Assembly: GCF_002272135.1 (NCBI RefSeq)
Contig: NZ_NPBF01000035.1
Coordinates: forward strand, 1 to 64,000
Source of the DNA: Virgibacillus sp. 7505
Lineage (GTDB): Bacteria > Bacillota > Bacilli > Bacillales > Amphibacillaceae
Direction of reading: 5' to 3'
Length of the DNA: 64,000 bases
Below are positions 33,728 through 42,236 of this stretch, piece after piece. The position numbers and the translations under genes were made by a program. The notes under the pieces were generated by a model, which was given only the letters and a program-made list of their open reading frames with translations, made no database searches and was not told the origin of the DNA. Positions within the stretch are counted from its first letter, which is position 1. Every line of letters begins with the position of its first letter.

Positions 33728-34879
33728 TTAGAAGAAATCATAGATGTACGGTTCACGCCTCGGGATACTTTGCTCGAATTTCCGAATCATTTCCTCTGGT
33801 CCGTCTATCAACCCTGCCTGCCAAAGGACAAGCGGTCGCTTGTAACCAAACGCAATGGCAGAAAGCATGTTGATAGATAGCTTGATGCCTTTCGTCTCTG
33901 ATGAAATCACTGTGTTTGCATCCTTGAAAGTAAACGTATCATTATTTTCCTGAATGATTGTATCCTCTACGTGCAGCACAACACCCGCAGGACTTCCTTG
34001 CCAATCATATTTCTCAAAGAAGGCAGGCACATCTAAAATACGCGCCATAAAGTACGGATAATGCTTCACCTCAAGCTGCGGATCTGGCAGCATGAAGCTG
34101 AGCGGATCATGCTGCGGAAGATCAAGTGTTACTTCCTCAAACATGGAGTCATGCTGCGCAAGGAAATTCCACAACCCGATACGAGAATCAGCCGTAAGGG
34201 CAACGAATTCCGACACATCCAGCTTATCACGTGAAGAAATCTCATAAATGATATACCCTTGCGCCTTACCTTCAGCGTCACGATAAAGGGCAATAAAATC
34301 ATGGTCGCGGTATACGCGATGCTTCCACCAAAAACCCTCCCGTGCAAGCATGCCGCTGTATGTAGAGGAGTAAGCATTGTAGATATCTTCAATTTCCTGC
34401 GTATGTTCCTCTTTCTTTATACGCTCAATTGTGCCGTCCACCGGTGTCAGGCGTACGAGATCTTTCTTCTTCAATGTGTAAACCGTGCGGTCCGTAAACA
34501 ACTCATATCCGAAACGGCGATAGAAATCGACATAGAATGGATGCAGCATGGAAACAGGCATCCCTTGTTCGCGCATGTGATAAAGCGTATCAGTTAATAG
34601 TCGCTTTATATATCCATTCCGGCGATATTCCGGATAAGTAGCCACCCCGGCAATCCCGCCCATCAGCATTGTCTGCTCACCAAGTTTGATCGAAAGCGGC
34701 AGCAGCTGCAGCTTGGCAGCCAGCTTCCCATTTTCCTTGATACCAAAAAGCTGCTGGTGCTGATCCATCTGCTCCAGTCTTGTGTCACGCTTATCTTCCG
34801 GTATGCGATACCGGAAAGCATACTCTGACATCTGCATTGCCGCTTCCAAATCCTGCTTCTGTAACCGTTCTGTCTGCAT
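33728..34879 (-). CDS. Eis-like GNAT acetyltransferase with sterol-carrier-like C-terminal domain
   Basis: A 383-residue protein of the enhanced-intracellular-survival family. The first GNAT domain holds the acetyl-CoA loop VATYPEYRRNGYIKRLL, then PVSMLHPFYVDFYRRFGYEL. A second GNAT-like domain and a C-terminal SCP2-like domain (LSINMLSAIAFGYKRPLVLW) follow. Eis proteins acetylate aminoglycosides or proteins at several positions. The start at 34879 has AGGAGGG seven bases upstream. Confidence 0.9.
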   Translation of the reverse strand: MQTERLQKQDLEAAMQMSEYAFRYRIPEDKRDTRLEQMDQHQQLFGIKENGKLAAKLQLLPLSIKLGEQTMLMGGIAGVATYPEYRRNGYIKRLLTDTLYHMREQGMPVSMLHPFYVDFYRRFGYELFTDRTVYTLKKKDLVRLTPVDGTIERIKKEEHTQEIEDIYNAYSSTYSGMLAREGFWWKHRVYRDHDFIALYRDAEGKAQGYIIYEISSRDKLDVSEFVALTADSRIGLWNFLAQHDSMFEEVTLDLPQHDPLSFMLPDPQLEVKHYPYFMARILDVPAFFEKYDWQGSPAGVVLHVEDTIIQENNDTFTFKDANTVISSETKGIKLSINMLSAIAFGYKRPLVLWQAGLIDGPEEMIRKFEQSIPRREPYIYDFF

Positions 34880-34938
34880 CCTGATCCCTCCTGTCATTTT
34901 CCCTTTTACTATAGCATAGACATGCGCAGACCTTACCA

Positions 34939-35829
34939 TCAACCCGCACTCTTTTTAGATGAATGATATTTTTTCTTTTTATTCGAGGTAAGAAGAAAAA
35001 TCGAAAGCAGCATCACACTCGCTCCTGCGATTTTTTGCCAAGTTACCTCAACCGGAAAGAACGGAAAAGAGATAACAGCGAGAAGTATTGGGCTAAATGC
35101 GCGTATCGTGTTGGCAATTGAAAATCTCAAATATTTTAACGCTTCATATAGGAACAACGTGCCAATGAAGCCCGTCAGTAAAGAAGATAATGCAATCAAT
35201 CCTACACCCACAAACGATAAATTCCTTTCCCAAAGCTGTCCAGTAACAACTGCGTAAAGCGTCACAAAAACGAGCGCAATACAGTTATTGGTGAACAAGA
35301 TTGTATTGGAGTCCTTATCGGTCGCCATAGTCCTTTTAATATAGATATTGGAAAGAGCAAAGAAGAATGTCTGGAAGAGTGCACATATGCTGCCTATCAA
35401 GCTGGCACCATATACGTTCGTCGTATCAATGAATAGAAAAATCCCTAACAGGGCCGCCAGGATAAAGAATGTCTCTTTTATTTTCAGTCTCTCTTTCAGA
35501 ATGAGAAGAGACAATAAGATGGCGAATACCGTATAGAAGCGGCCAATAAATCCTATCTCAACGGGAGATAACAAACTGGTGCTTATGTACAGGAGAATGA
35601 CACCGAATGAATTCAGCACCCCTAGTAGAATCATCTCTTTGTCTGCATAGAAGGTTACTTTTTTACCCTTCATCCATCCGAAAAGGTAGCTTGCCAGTAA
35701 AATAACCAGCACATTGATGATTGCAGCTTGTGCCGGACTTATCTCCTGCACACCGAACTTCGCTAACAGAGGCCCAATCGCCATCATTAGAATAGATATA
35801 AGGTTGTAGATATGTCCTTTTTTCTCCAT
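34939..35829 (-). CDS. EamA/DMT family transporter
   Basis: A 296-residue protein with ten predicted helices made of two EamA repeats (first about 5-135, second 145-285). LLSPVEIGFIGRFYTVFAIL and FLYEALKYLRFSIANTIRAF are the helix 4/9 type segments of drug/metabolite transporters. Substrate unknown. Two ATGs (35835, 35829) follow GGAAAGGAG; the second has normal spacing. It precedes the Eis-like and Nudix genes in the same direction, 59 bp apart. Confidence 0.85.
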   Translation of the reverse strand: MEKKGHIYNLISILMMAIGPLLAKFGVQEISPAQAAIINVLVILLASYLFGWMKGKKVTFYADKEMILLGVLNSFGVILLYISTSLLSPVEIGFIGRFYTVFAILLSLLILKERLKIKETFFILAALLGIFLFIDTTNVYGASLIGSICALFQTFFFALSNIYIKRTMATDKDSNTILFTNNCIALVFVTLYAVVTGQLWERNLSFVGVGLIALSSLLTGFIGTLFLYEALKYLRFSIANTIRAFSPILLAVISFPFFPVEVTWQKIAGASVMLLSIFLLTSNKKKKYHSSKKSAG

Positions 35830-36038
35830 ATACATCTCCTTTCCTTCATCATCTTCTCTTATGCAGATAGATTCTTTCATTTCCTCTTTGATTACTACAA
35901 TTAAACTCCTAAAATGTAATTTAAACTATATTTTTCCACCTAAATCCACAAATATAGTATATAATCCTCATGAAAAGCAAAATTCTCCTCTATACATACT
36001 CTTGTTTTTCAAAATATAAATAAGGAGTGTTTTGTTTA

Positions 36039-36764
36039 ATGTTAGCACTTGCACTAATCTTTCTGGTTTTATTTTTAGCAGCTCTTATATTTCTTATTTT
36101 AGGATTGATTAACCCGAGGCATGCTTTCTTCCAAAGACGGCGTCATATTCTGTATATCTATCCTGGTGCCATTATTCTCTTCTTTATCTTCACGATTACT
36201 TTCATGTCCATGACAAGTGAAACTAATGCAACTTTAGCAACGCAAAACACCACTGACTTACAACAGAAACTAGACACTCTAACAGAAGAGAAGGATGAAC
36301 TTCAGAAAAAATTAGACGCATCAGCTCAGGAAGTGAAAGACCTGACAGCTACAGTATCGGATCTTACGAAGAAAAACGATCAATTGACTGCGGATGCCGA
36401 GGAAAGCGGCTCAAATAAAGAATCATTAGAAGCTAAGATTGAAACATTAGAAAAAGAGAAAGACGGATTGCAAAGTGATTTAGACTCTGAGAAAGAAAAA
36501 AACAGCACGTTAACGACTCAGCTCTCAAATGCTGAAGACGAAATAGATAACCTAGAATCCAAGTCAACAGCATCAGTACAAACAGCTTCTAGTAGTAGTG
36601 ACAAAACTACTGAAGAGGCGTCGAGTAACACAGCGACAACCAGTGTTTATTTCGACAACTGTACTGCTGCCAAAGAAGCTGGAGCTGCACCGGTTCGCGA
36701 TGGAGATCCTGGATATGGCAGACATCTTGATCGTGATGGAGATGGAGTAGGCTGCGAATGGTAA
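36039..36764 (+). CDS. Membrane-anchored coiled-coil protein with Excalibur domain
   Basis: A 241-residue protein. Two helices (about 1-22 and 39-60) anchor it in the membrane; residues 70-170 form a long Glu/Lys/Leu-rich coiled coil. A Ser/Thr-rich linker leads to a C-terminal Excalibur Ca2+-binding motif (YFDNCTAAKEAGAAPVRDGD then DRDGDGVGCEW), with the conserved Cys pair. The start at 36039 follows GGAG; a GTG at 36027 overlaps that site. Excalibur domains sit on extracellular nucleases and wall proteins, so the C-terminus is probably outside. Confidence 0.82.
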   Translation: MLALALIFLVLFLAALIFLILGLINPRHAFFQRRRHILYIYPGAIILFFIFTITFMSMTSETNATLATQNTTDLQQKLDTLTEEKDELQKKLDASAQEVKDLTATVSDLTKKNDQLTADAEESGSNKESLEAKIETLEKEKDGLQSDLDSEKEKNSTLTTQLSNAEDEIDNLESKSTASVQTASSSSDKTTEEASSNTATTSVYFDNCTAAKEAGAAPVRDGDPGYGRHLDRDGDGVGCEW

Positions 36765-36767
36765 GAT

Positions 36768-36796
36768 GAAGACTGTCTGATGTTCAGACAGTCTTC
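36768..36796 (+). terminator. Terminator of the Excalibur gene
   Basis: GAAGACTGTCTGA-TGT-TCAGACAGTCTTC is a perfect 13-bp stem followed by TTTTTATT. Confidence 0.93.
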
Positions 36797-36844
36797 TTTT
36801 TATTCCACGCCCATACACTCCCCCAATATCTATAAACGACAAAA

Positions 36845-36868
36845 AAAGAGCACCATATGGCGCTCTTT
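36845..36868 (-). terminator. Terminator of the first aldo-keto reductase gene
   Basis: AAAGAGCACC-ATAT-GGCGCTCTTT gives a 10-bp stem (one G-U in the minus-strand RNA), followed on the minus strand by a T-run. Confidence 0.9.
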
Positions 36869-36873
36869 CTCTC

Positions 36874-37698
36874 TTATCGTTTATTCATTTCATTCGGATG
36901 TGCACCTTTACGGCGGCCTGAATCCAATTTATTGATTGCATCCATATCCTCTGCAGAAAGCTCGAAGTCGAATACTTGGAAGTTCTCTTCGATACGGGAT
37001 GGTGTCACAGATTTCGGAATGACGATTGTGTCATTCTGAAGGTGCCAGCGAAGTACGACTTGTGCAGCTGTTTTACCAAGCTTTTCAGCAATTGCTGTCA
37101 CAACTTCATCCTTCAGAACATCGCCGCCCTGATCAAGCGGGCTCCATGCTTCTACAAAGATATCATGCTTTTTACAGAAGTCTTTTAGTTCGTTTTGCGC
37201 CAAGTACGGGTGGCACTCCACTTGGTTCAAGACTGGCACGATCTCTGTTTCTTTCAATAGGCGCTCCAAATGCTCGATTTCGAAGTTACATACGCCGATT
37301 GCTTTTACGCGGCCGTCTTTGTAAAGTTTTTCTAATGCTTTGAATGTATCCACGTACTCATCGTACTGCGGTGTCGGCCAGTGGATAAGATAAAGATCCA
37401 CGTATTCAAGACCAAGACGTTCAAGACTCGCTTCAAAAGCTGCAATTGTGTTGTCGAAACCTTGATCGGAGTTCCAGACTTTTGTTGTGATGAACAAATC
37501 TTCTCTGTTCACGTTTGCTTCTTTGATTGCTTTGCCGACGCCGGCTTCATTTTTGTAAATCATTGCTGTGTCGATGCTTGTATAACCAACTTCAAGTGCT
37601 TTCGCTACTGCTGCAGTTGCTTCTTCATCTCCAACCTGCCAAACTCCAAAGCCAAGCTGTGGCATTTTCACGCCATTGTTCAGTGTTACATAGTTCAT
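36874..37698 (-). CDS. Aldo-keto reductase (AKR5-like, YvgN/YtbE type)
   Basis: A 274-residue NADPH-dependent carbonyl reductase. The catalytic tetrad is visible: Asp in YTSIDTAMIY, Tyr in MIYKNE, Lys in FITTKVW and His in LYLIHWP. IPKSVTPSRIEENFQVFDFE binds the NADPH phosphate. In B. subtilis the close relatives reduce methylglyoxal and other aldehydes. It is a separate transcript from the second reductase 79 bp upstream. Confidence 0.92.
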   Translation of the reverse strand: MNYVTLNNGVKMPQLGFGVWQVGDEEATAAVAKALEVGYTSIDTAMIYKNEAGVGKAIKEANVNREDLFITTKVWNSDQGFDNTIAAFEASLERLGLEYVDLYLIHWPTPQYDEYVDTFKALEKLYKDGRVKAIGVCNFEIEHLERLLKETEIVPVLNQVECHPYLAQNELKDFCKKHDIFVEAWSPLDQGGDVLKDEVVTAIAEKLGKTAAQVVLRWHLQNDTIVIPKSVTPSRIEENFQVFDFELSAEDMDAINKLDSGRRKGAHPNEMNKR

Positions 37699-37777
37699 TT
37701 AAAAGCACTCCTTTAGCGGTTTTTCTCGTTTAGTATAGCGTTGTCTGAATAAACTGTCATGCAAAATGCCTATGCAT

Positions 37778-38620
37778 TCACACGATCTCCAACGGTACTT
37801 TCGACGTTGGTGGCGGGAATTCCTTGTCTATTTTTGCAAGATCTTCTTTATTTAATACAAGATTTGCAGCTTCCGCATTTTCCATCACATGAGGAGCCTG
37901 TCCCGCCTTTGGAATACTGATCACATGCCCTGACTGAATCGTCCACGCTAAAGCAATTTGGGAAACAGACACATCATATGTTTTTGCCAGTTCACGAACT
38001 GCAGCATTGTGCAGAATCTCCTTACGATCACCTTGCGCTAACGGGCAATACGCCATAATTGGAATACCTTTTTCCTTCTGCCATGGAATCAGGTCATATT
38101 CAATTCCTCGAGCAGTAAGATTATAGAGCACTTGATTGATGGCACAATTCTGTCCGTCTTCTACATTCCACAGCTCTTCCATATCATCTGTATCGAAATT
38201 CGATACACCCCAACGCTTAATCTTTCCTTCTCCCTTCAACTGTTCAAAAGCCGCCACTGTTTCTGCCAGCGGCACTCTTCCTCGCCAATGAAGCAGATAC
38301 AAGTCCAGATAGTCAGTTCCTAACCGCTCCAAGGAACGGTCGCAGGCTGCTAGCACATCATCGTACGATGCATTGGATGGCAGCACCTTCGAAACAAGGA
38401 GTACATTCCTCCGGCGGTTAGCTATCGCCTCCCGTACCAGGCGTTCCGAACGGCCGTTTCCATACATTTCTGCTGTATCTATTACCTGCAATTCCTGATC
38501 AATGCCTGTTCGCAAAGCCTGAATTTCATCATGACGCCTTGACTCGTCATCCCCCATATTCCAAGTTCCTTGTCCGATTGCGGCGAGTTCCGTTCCATCC
38601 GGAAGGGTAACAGTTTTCAT
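37778..38620 (-). CDS. Aldo-keto reductase (second, divergent subfamily)
   Basis: A 280-residue reductase, only distantly related to its neighbour. Catalytic residues: Asp and Tyr in VIDTAEMYGNGRSE, Lys in LLVSKVLPSN and His in DLYLLHWRGRVP. ISIPKAGQAPHVMENAEAAN is the cofactor end. It belongs to the YdbC-like/AKR group with unknown substrate. Start at 38620 follows GGAGGAG. The gene is divergent from the LytTR module. Confidence 0.9.
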   Translation of the reverse strand: MKTVTLPDGTELAAIGQGTWNMGDDESRRHDEIQALRTGIDQELQVIDTAEMYGNGRSERLVREAIANRRRNVLLVSKVLPSNASYDDVLAACDRSLERLGTDYLDLYLLHWRGRVPLAETVAAFEQLKGEGKIKRWGVSNFDTDDMEELWNVEDGQNCAINQVLYNLTARGIEYDLIPWQKEKGIPIMAYCPLAQGDRKEILHNAAVRELAKTYDVSVSQIALAWTIQSGHVISIPKAGQAPHVMENAEAANLVLNKEDLAKIDKEFPPPTSKVPLEIV

Positions 38621-38652
38621 TGTATTCTCCTCCTTCATCATTTACTTTTTCC

Positions 38653-38756
38653 CGGTCAGCGATCTTTATCAAACGTTTGATCAATACATAGATGGCAGCT
38701 TAACTGCTCTTATTGGCAGGATACACCATCTGGTATTGTTTTTCCTCTGCTGACCG
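38653..38756. promoter_or_regulatory. Divergent promoter region with two dyads
   Basis: ATCAAACGTTTGAT (38668-38681) is a perfect 14-bp palindrome of LacI-operator style. CGGTCAGC (38653-38660) and GCTGACCG (38749-38756) form an 8-bp inverted repeat 88 bp apart that brackets the centre of the gap between the aldo-keto reductase and LytTR genes. Function unknown. Confidence 0.4.
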
Positions 38757-38798
38757 TTACACTGGAAATACGAATAAATAAAGAACAGGAGGCGCTCA

Positions 38799-39251
38799 AT
38801 GAAAATCACAATTCAAGAGGACGATAATTGCCTCGAACCCGAAGTGCAAATCACTTGCCGTCAAACTGACTCTCGCATTTTGGAGCTCGTCAAAATCTTA
38901 TCCGCCTCCAGTAAGGAAAGATTGTGTGGAGAGAGGAATGGAGAAGTGCATCTTCTGCAGCCTGACTCTATCTACTATATCGAGTCAGTGGATAATTCTG
39001 TATTTCTTTATGATAAGAACGCTGTATATCAATCCTCATTAAAGCTGTATCAAATTGAGGAGTCCCATTTCAGTCCCGATCTTATACGTATATCCAAATC
39101 TGTTATCGTCAATCTCTCCAAAGTGGAAAAACTAAAGCCCGCACTAGGCCGGAAACTTACAGCCACCCTCACGAACGGGGAAAAAGTAATGATTTCCAGA
39201 CAGTACGTACCGCAGCTCAAACATAAACTCGGAATTGGCAAGGAGGAATGA
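38799..39251 (+). CDS. LytTR DNA-binding regulator
   Basis: A 150-residue protein with no receiver domain. Residues about 45-145 form the LytTR domain (HLLQPDSIYYIESVDNSVFL, RISKSVIVNLSKVEKLKPAL, GEKVMISRQYVPQLK). It is first in a four-gene operon with a DUF3021 membrane protein and an ABC transporter. LytTR plus a small inhibitory membrane protein defines the LytTR regulatory systems (such as HdrRM and BrsRM of streptococci), in which the membrane partner keeps the regulator inactive. Confidence 0.92.
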   Translation: MKITIQEDDNCLEPEVQITCRQTDSRILELVKILSASSKERLCGERNGEVHLLQPDSIYYIESVDNSVFLYDKNAVYQSSLKLYQIEESHFSPDLIRISKSVIVNLSKVEKLKPALGRKLTATLTNGEKVMISRQYVPQLKHKLGIGKEE

Positions 39252-39254
39252 ACG

Positions 39255-39695
39255 TTGAAGACTTTTGTAAGTTTCATCCAATCATGGGGCATCATGTTTA
39301 TGTTCTCTATCTTAGCGACAAGCATATACATTTATCTCTTTATCGGAAATAGCACAATGGATATTGCACTTGTACCTCAAAACCTGCTTATTACCTTTGT
39401 GCTTACGTGGATACAGATTTTGATTCTGGGTCGAGCAAATGAGTCTAACATCTTTACACGCTCACTTCTGTTCCTCTTTGTTGTGTTAGGTACTTTCACA
39501 GGTTCCGCTGCCCTCTTCGGCTGGTTTGATACAAGTAACTGGAAGCTGCTCGCGTTATTATTTGCTCTTGTTATCTTCATTTATATTGTCCTGTGGGTCA
39601 TCTACCGCCTTATTCATAGTGTTGAAGCGAAGCAACTGAATGAAGAACTGGCTAATTATAAAAGGAAGAAGGCTGGAGCGAATGAAAATAATTGA
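39255..39695 (+). CDS. DUF3021 membrane protein, putative LytTR inhibitor
   Basis: A 146-residue protein with four membrane helices (about 10-30, 42-58, 72-90, 98-120) and a basic C-terminal tail. It starts with TTG at 39255, eight bases after GGAGG, three bases after the LytTR stop. DUF3021 proteins regularly follow LytTR genes and are the presumed membrane partner of the regulator. It overlaps the ATPase gene start by 14 bp, indicating coupling. Confidence 0.88.
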   Translation: MKTFVSFIQSWGIMFMFSILATSIYIYLFIGNSTMDIALVPQNLLITFVLTWIQILILGRANESNIFTRSLLFLFVVLGTFTGSAALFGWFDTSNWKLLALLFALVIFIYIVLWVIYRLIHSVEAKQLNEELANYKRKKAGANENN

Positions 39696-40611
39696 AATTA
39701 AAAATCTAACGAAGAACTATGGCAAGTTTAAAGCGGTGGAGGACATATCCTTTAATGTGGAGAAAGGGCATCTTTTCGCATTTCTAGGCGTAAATGGTGC
39801 GGGAAAATCGACGACCATCCATATGATCGCCACCCGCCTCCAGCAGTCAAAGGGATCTATCTTCGTCGATGGCTTCCAAGCAGGCAAGAATGATGCAGAA
39901 ATTCGCAAGCGGATCGGCTTGGTTTTTCAAGATAACGTACTGGATGATGTTTTGACCGTAAAGGAGAATCTCGACATGTGGGGGAGGTTCTATGGGTTGT
40001 CAAAAAACGAGACTCAGAAGAGTATCTCCTGGGTAACCGAAACCCTGCAGCTGGAACCGATCCTTATAAAGCAATTCCGGCAGCTGTCAGGCGGACAGAA
40101 ACGGCGTGCTGAAATCGCCCGGGCTCTCCTTCACCGGCCAGCAATTCTATTTTTAGATGAACCGACAACGGGTCTGGATCCACAAACCAGAGTCGATGTA
40201 TGGAAGACCATTGCAAGTCTGCAGCAGCAACTCCAGATGACTGTCTTTCTGACAACGCATTACATGGAAGAAGCAGCAGAAGCCGATCAAATTGTGGTCA
40301 TCGATAAAGGCAGAATCAAAGCACAAGGGACACCTGCAGAGTTAAAACGGCTTTACGCTTCAGATACATTGCGCTTACAAGTGAACGATAACGAATTAAC
40401 AGTAAGGTATATAGATGAACATCGTTACAGCTATAGCCTAAAGAACGAAATTTTCCAGATTCTAGTTTCAAATAGCTTGCAAGCATACCATATCCTCCGA
40501 GATTTAGAAGGTATTGTCACAGATTTTGAATTAATCAAAGGCAGTCTGGACGATGTATTCATTAACTTAGTAAAGGAGAATATACATGCACACAATCTGG
40601 CAGCTGACTAA
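39682..40611 (+). CDS. ABC transporter ATP-binding protein
   Basis: A 309-residue ATPase of the drug/antibiotic export type (DrrA-like). Walker A is GVNGAGKSTT, the signature is QLSGGQKRRAEIARAL, Walker B is AILFLDEPTTGLDPQTR and the H-loop is FLTTHYMEEA. The C-terminal 80 residues are the typical DrrA extension. Start at 39682 replaces an upstream in-frame ATG because it matches the family N-terminus MKIIEIKNLTKNYG. It overlaps the permease gene by 26 bp. Confidence 0.93.
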   Translation: MKIIEIKNLTKNYGKFKAVEDISFNVEKGHLFAFLGVNGAGKSTTIHMIATRLQQSKGSIFVDGFQAGKNDAEIRKRIGLVFQDNVLDDVLTVKENLDMWGRFYGLSKNETQKSISWVTETLQLEPILIKQFRQLSGGQKRRAEIARALLHRPAILFLDEPTTGLDPQTRVDVWKTIASLQQQLQMTVFLTTHYMEEAAEADQIVVIDKGRIKAQGTPAELKRLYASDTLRLQVNDNELTVRYIDEHRYSYSLKNEIFQILVSNSLQAYHILRDLEGIVTDFELIKGSLDDVFINLVKENIHAHNLAAD

Positions 40612-41458
40612 GCGCTCTAACCGACTATATTTTCGTGACAAAACTGCTGTCTTCATGTCTTTACTCACGACTGGTATCATCATCGTTCTTTATCTGCTTT
40701 TTCTCGCTGATGTGACAACTGATAGTGCCCAGCAAGCAGCGCAGGGAGCCGTCGGCATGAAAGAACTCATGCAAAGCTGGCTTCTAGCCGGGATCATCGT
40801 TGTTATTTCACTGACAGTCACACTTTCCGTATTGGGCACAATGATCGAGGATGCTGCGAGCAATCAGCTGCACGCACTGCTGATTACACCTATCACCCGG
40901 ACCCAATTGGTTATCGGATATTTATTATCCGCTTGGCTTATAGCTGTTCTATTTTCTGTAGGCGCATTATTGCTGGCCCAAAGCTACTTTTGGCTGACTG
41001 ACAAACCTACCGTCAGTTGGAATAGCTTGCTATTGGCAATCGGTTTAATCATGCTAATTACTTTTTCTTCAGCCGCCTTCCTATTTGCCATTACAGTTTT
41101 AATCCGATCACGGAAATCATTCTCCTCCATGGGTACTCTGGTTGGCACCCTATCCGGATTCCTGCTTGGAATCTATATTCCTATCGGTCAGCTGCCAGTA
41201 TTCGTACAGGAAATAACCAAGTTCTTTCCCCCGACTTATGGAGTTGCAGCACTGCGTGACGTTCTGATGCAGCCTGCTATAGACATTACTTTCGCAGATG
41301 CTCCGGCCTTCATTTTAGATGAGTTTAAAGAAACATTCGGTCTGCAGATTAATTTATTTGATGCTGCTGCCCAGTTTCCCGTCATACTCGGTATTCTTCT
41401 TTTGACGGGGGTTATATTTTTAAGTCTTGGTGTATGGTTGCGATCTGTACGGATGTAG
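40586..41458 (+). CDS. ABC-2 type transporter permease
   Basis: A 290-residue permease with six helices (about 22-42, 66-86, 112-135, 148-172, 180-198, 262-283). The ABC-2 signature is seen in FLLGIYIPIGQLP and the following FFPPTYGVAALRD. With the ATPase before it, it forms an exporter of unknown substrate, likely a peptide or drug controlled by the LytTR regulator. Confidence 0.9.
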   Translation: MHTIWQLTKRSNRLYFRDKTAVFMSLLTTGIIIVLYLLFLADVTTDSAQQAAQGAVGMKELMQSWLLAGIIVVISLTVTLSVLGTMIEDAASNQLHALLITPITRTQLVIGYLLSAWLIAVLFSVGALLLAQSYFWLTDKPTVSWNSLLLAIGLIMLITFSSAAFLFAITVLIRSRKSFSSMGTLVGTLSGFLLGIYIPIGQLPVFVQEITKFFPPTYGVAALRDVLMQPAIDITFADAPAFILDEFKETFGLQINLFDAAAQFPVILGILLLTGVIFLSLGVWLRSVRM

Positions 41459-41485
41459 ATTGACAAGAGTAATGGATACTAAAAT

Positions 41486-41518
41486 AAGCACCTTCTTCGA
41501 AATTCGATGAAGGTGCTT
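41486..41518 (+). terminator. Terminator of the LytTR-ABC operon
   Basis: AAGCACCTTC and GAAGGTGCTT form a 10-bp stem extended by TCGA/TCGA, followed by TTATTAG. Confidence 0.88.
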
Positions 41519-41566
41519 TTATTAGCTAAACAAACGATTGATCATAAAACAAATTCCAACAAATTT

Positions 41567-42088
41567 CTATTCTTGAAGATACCGATACAACGTTGTCTTA
41601 CTGATACCTGTTTCAATTGTTATATCCGCTATCGAGTACTTCTTGCTACGATACATATCGATAGCTTTTTGGACATTTCTATCTGGCTTGCGCGGTCTCC
41701 CGCCCGCTCGGTTCTTTGCTTTTGCTTCAGAAAGTCCTGCTTTGGTCCTTTCTCCTACTACTTCTTTCCGGAATACAGCAATCTGCTCCAAATGCTGAAA
41801 GAATGAATCCTCTCTTGTATCAATATTATCTTCAATCGATACGAGGGATGTCTGCTTCTCCTGCAGATTACGGCAAATTTCTATTAGATGCTTTGTCGAA
41901 TTTGCCAGGCTGTAAAGCTTACGTACAACAAGTACATCACCCGGCTGCAGGTTCTCCAGGAGCTCCTCTAATAAAGGTTGCCCCTGGACGTCTTCTTTCT
42001 CCTCTATCACTGTTTCGCAGTTTATTATTTCTGCTGGCCGATGGTCCCATTTTCCCTGGACGAATTCCCGTATATATCCAATCATCAT
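41567..42088 (-). CDS. Resolvase/invertase-like protein lacking catalytic residues
   Basis: A 173-residue member of the small serine recombinase family by overall layout: the segment NIDTREDSFFQHLEQIAVFR, then VVGERTKAGLSEAKAKNRAG leading to GGRPRK, and a C-terminal helix-turn-helix YSIADITIETGISKTTLYRY. But the active site is gone. The nucleophile motif Y-x-R-V-S is GYIREFVQ, and the L-D-R-L-x-R motif is KLYSLANS, so the Ser, Asp and two Arg are replaced. It probably binds DNA without recombining it. It is divergent from SulP; an inverted repeat lies between them. Confidence 0.85.
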   Translation of the reverse strand: MMIGYIREFVQGKWDHRPAEIINCETVIEEKEDVQGQPLLEELLENLQPGDVLVVRKLYSLANSTKHLIEICRNLQEKQTSLVSIEDNIDTREDSFFQHLEQIAVFRKEVVGERTKAGLSEAKAKNRAGGRPRKPDRNVQKAIDMYRSKKYSIADITIETGISKTTLYRYLQE

Positions 42089-42110
42089 GTTATCTCACTC
42101 CAAATAAAGT

Positions 42111-42131
42111 ACCAAAAACGGTAGTTTTGGT
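42111..42131. promoter_or_regulatory. Inverted repeat between resolvase-like gene and SulP
   Basis: ACCAAAA-ACGGTAG-TTTTGGT has perfect 7-bp arms and starts 23 bp upstream of the resolvase-like start. It is a candidate binding site for that protein. A possible promoter for SulP (TTCAAA at 42132, 17-bp spacer, TACAGT) follows immediately. Confidence 0.5.
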
Positions 42132-42236
42132 TCAAAAACTAACTGATTCGTGTTACAGTAAGCTTATCAAAATTCGGACACGACTTCTATGAGACTTAGA
42201 AGTCAACAAAATTATATAAAATGAGGTGTGTGTAAA

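Noticed and set aside
41567-42088. Active mobile element or invertible segment
   Set aside because: No flanking terminal repeats or recombination sites were found and the recombinase active site is lost.
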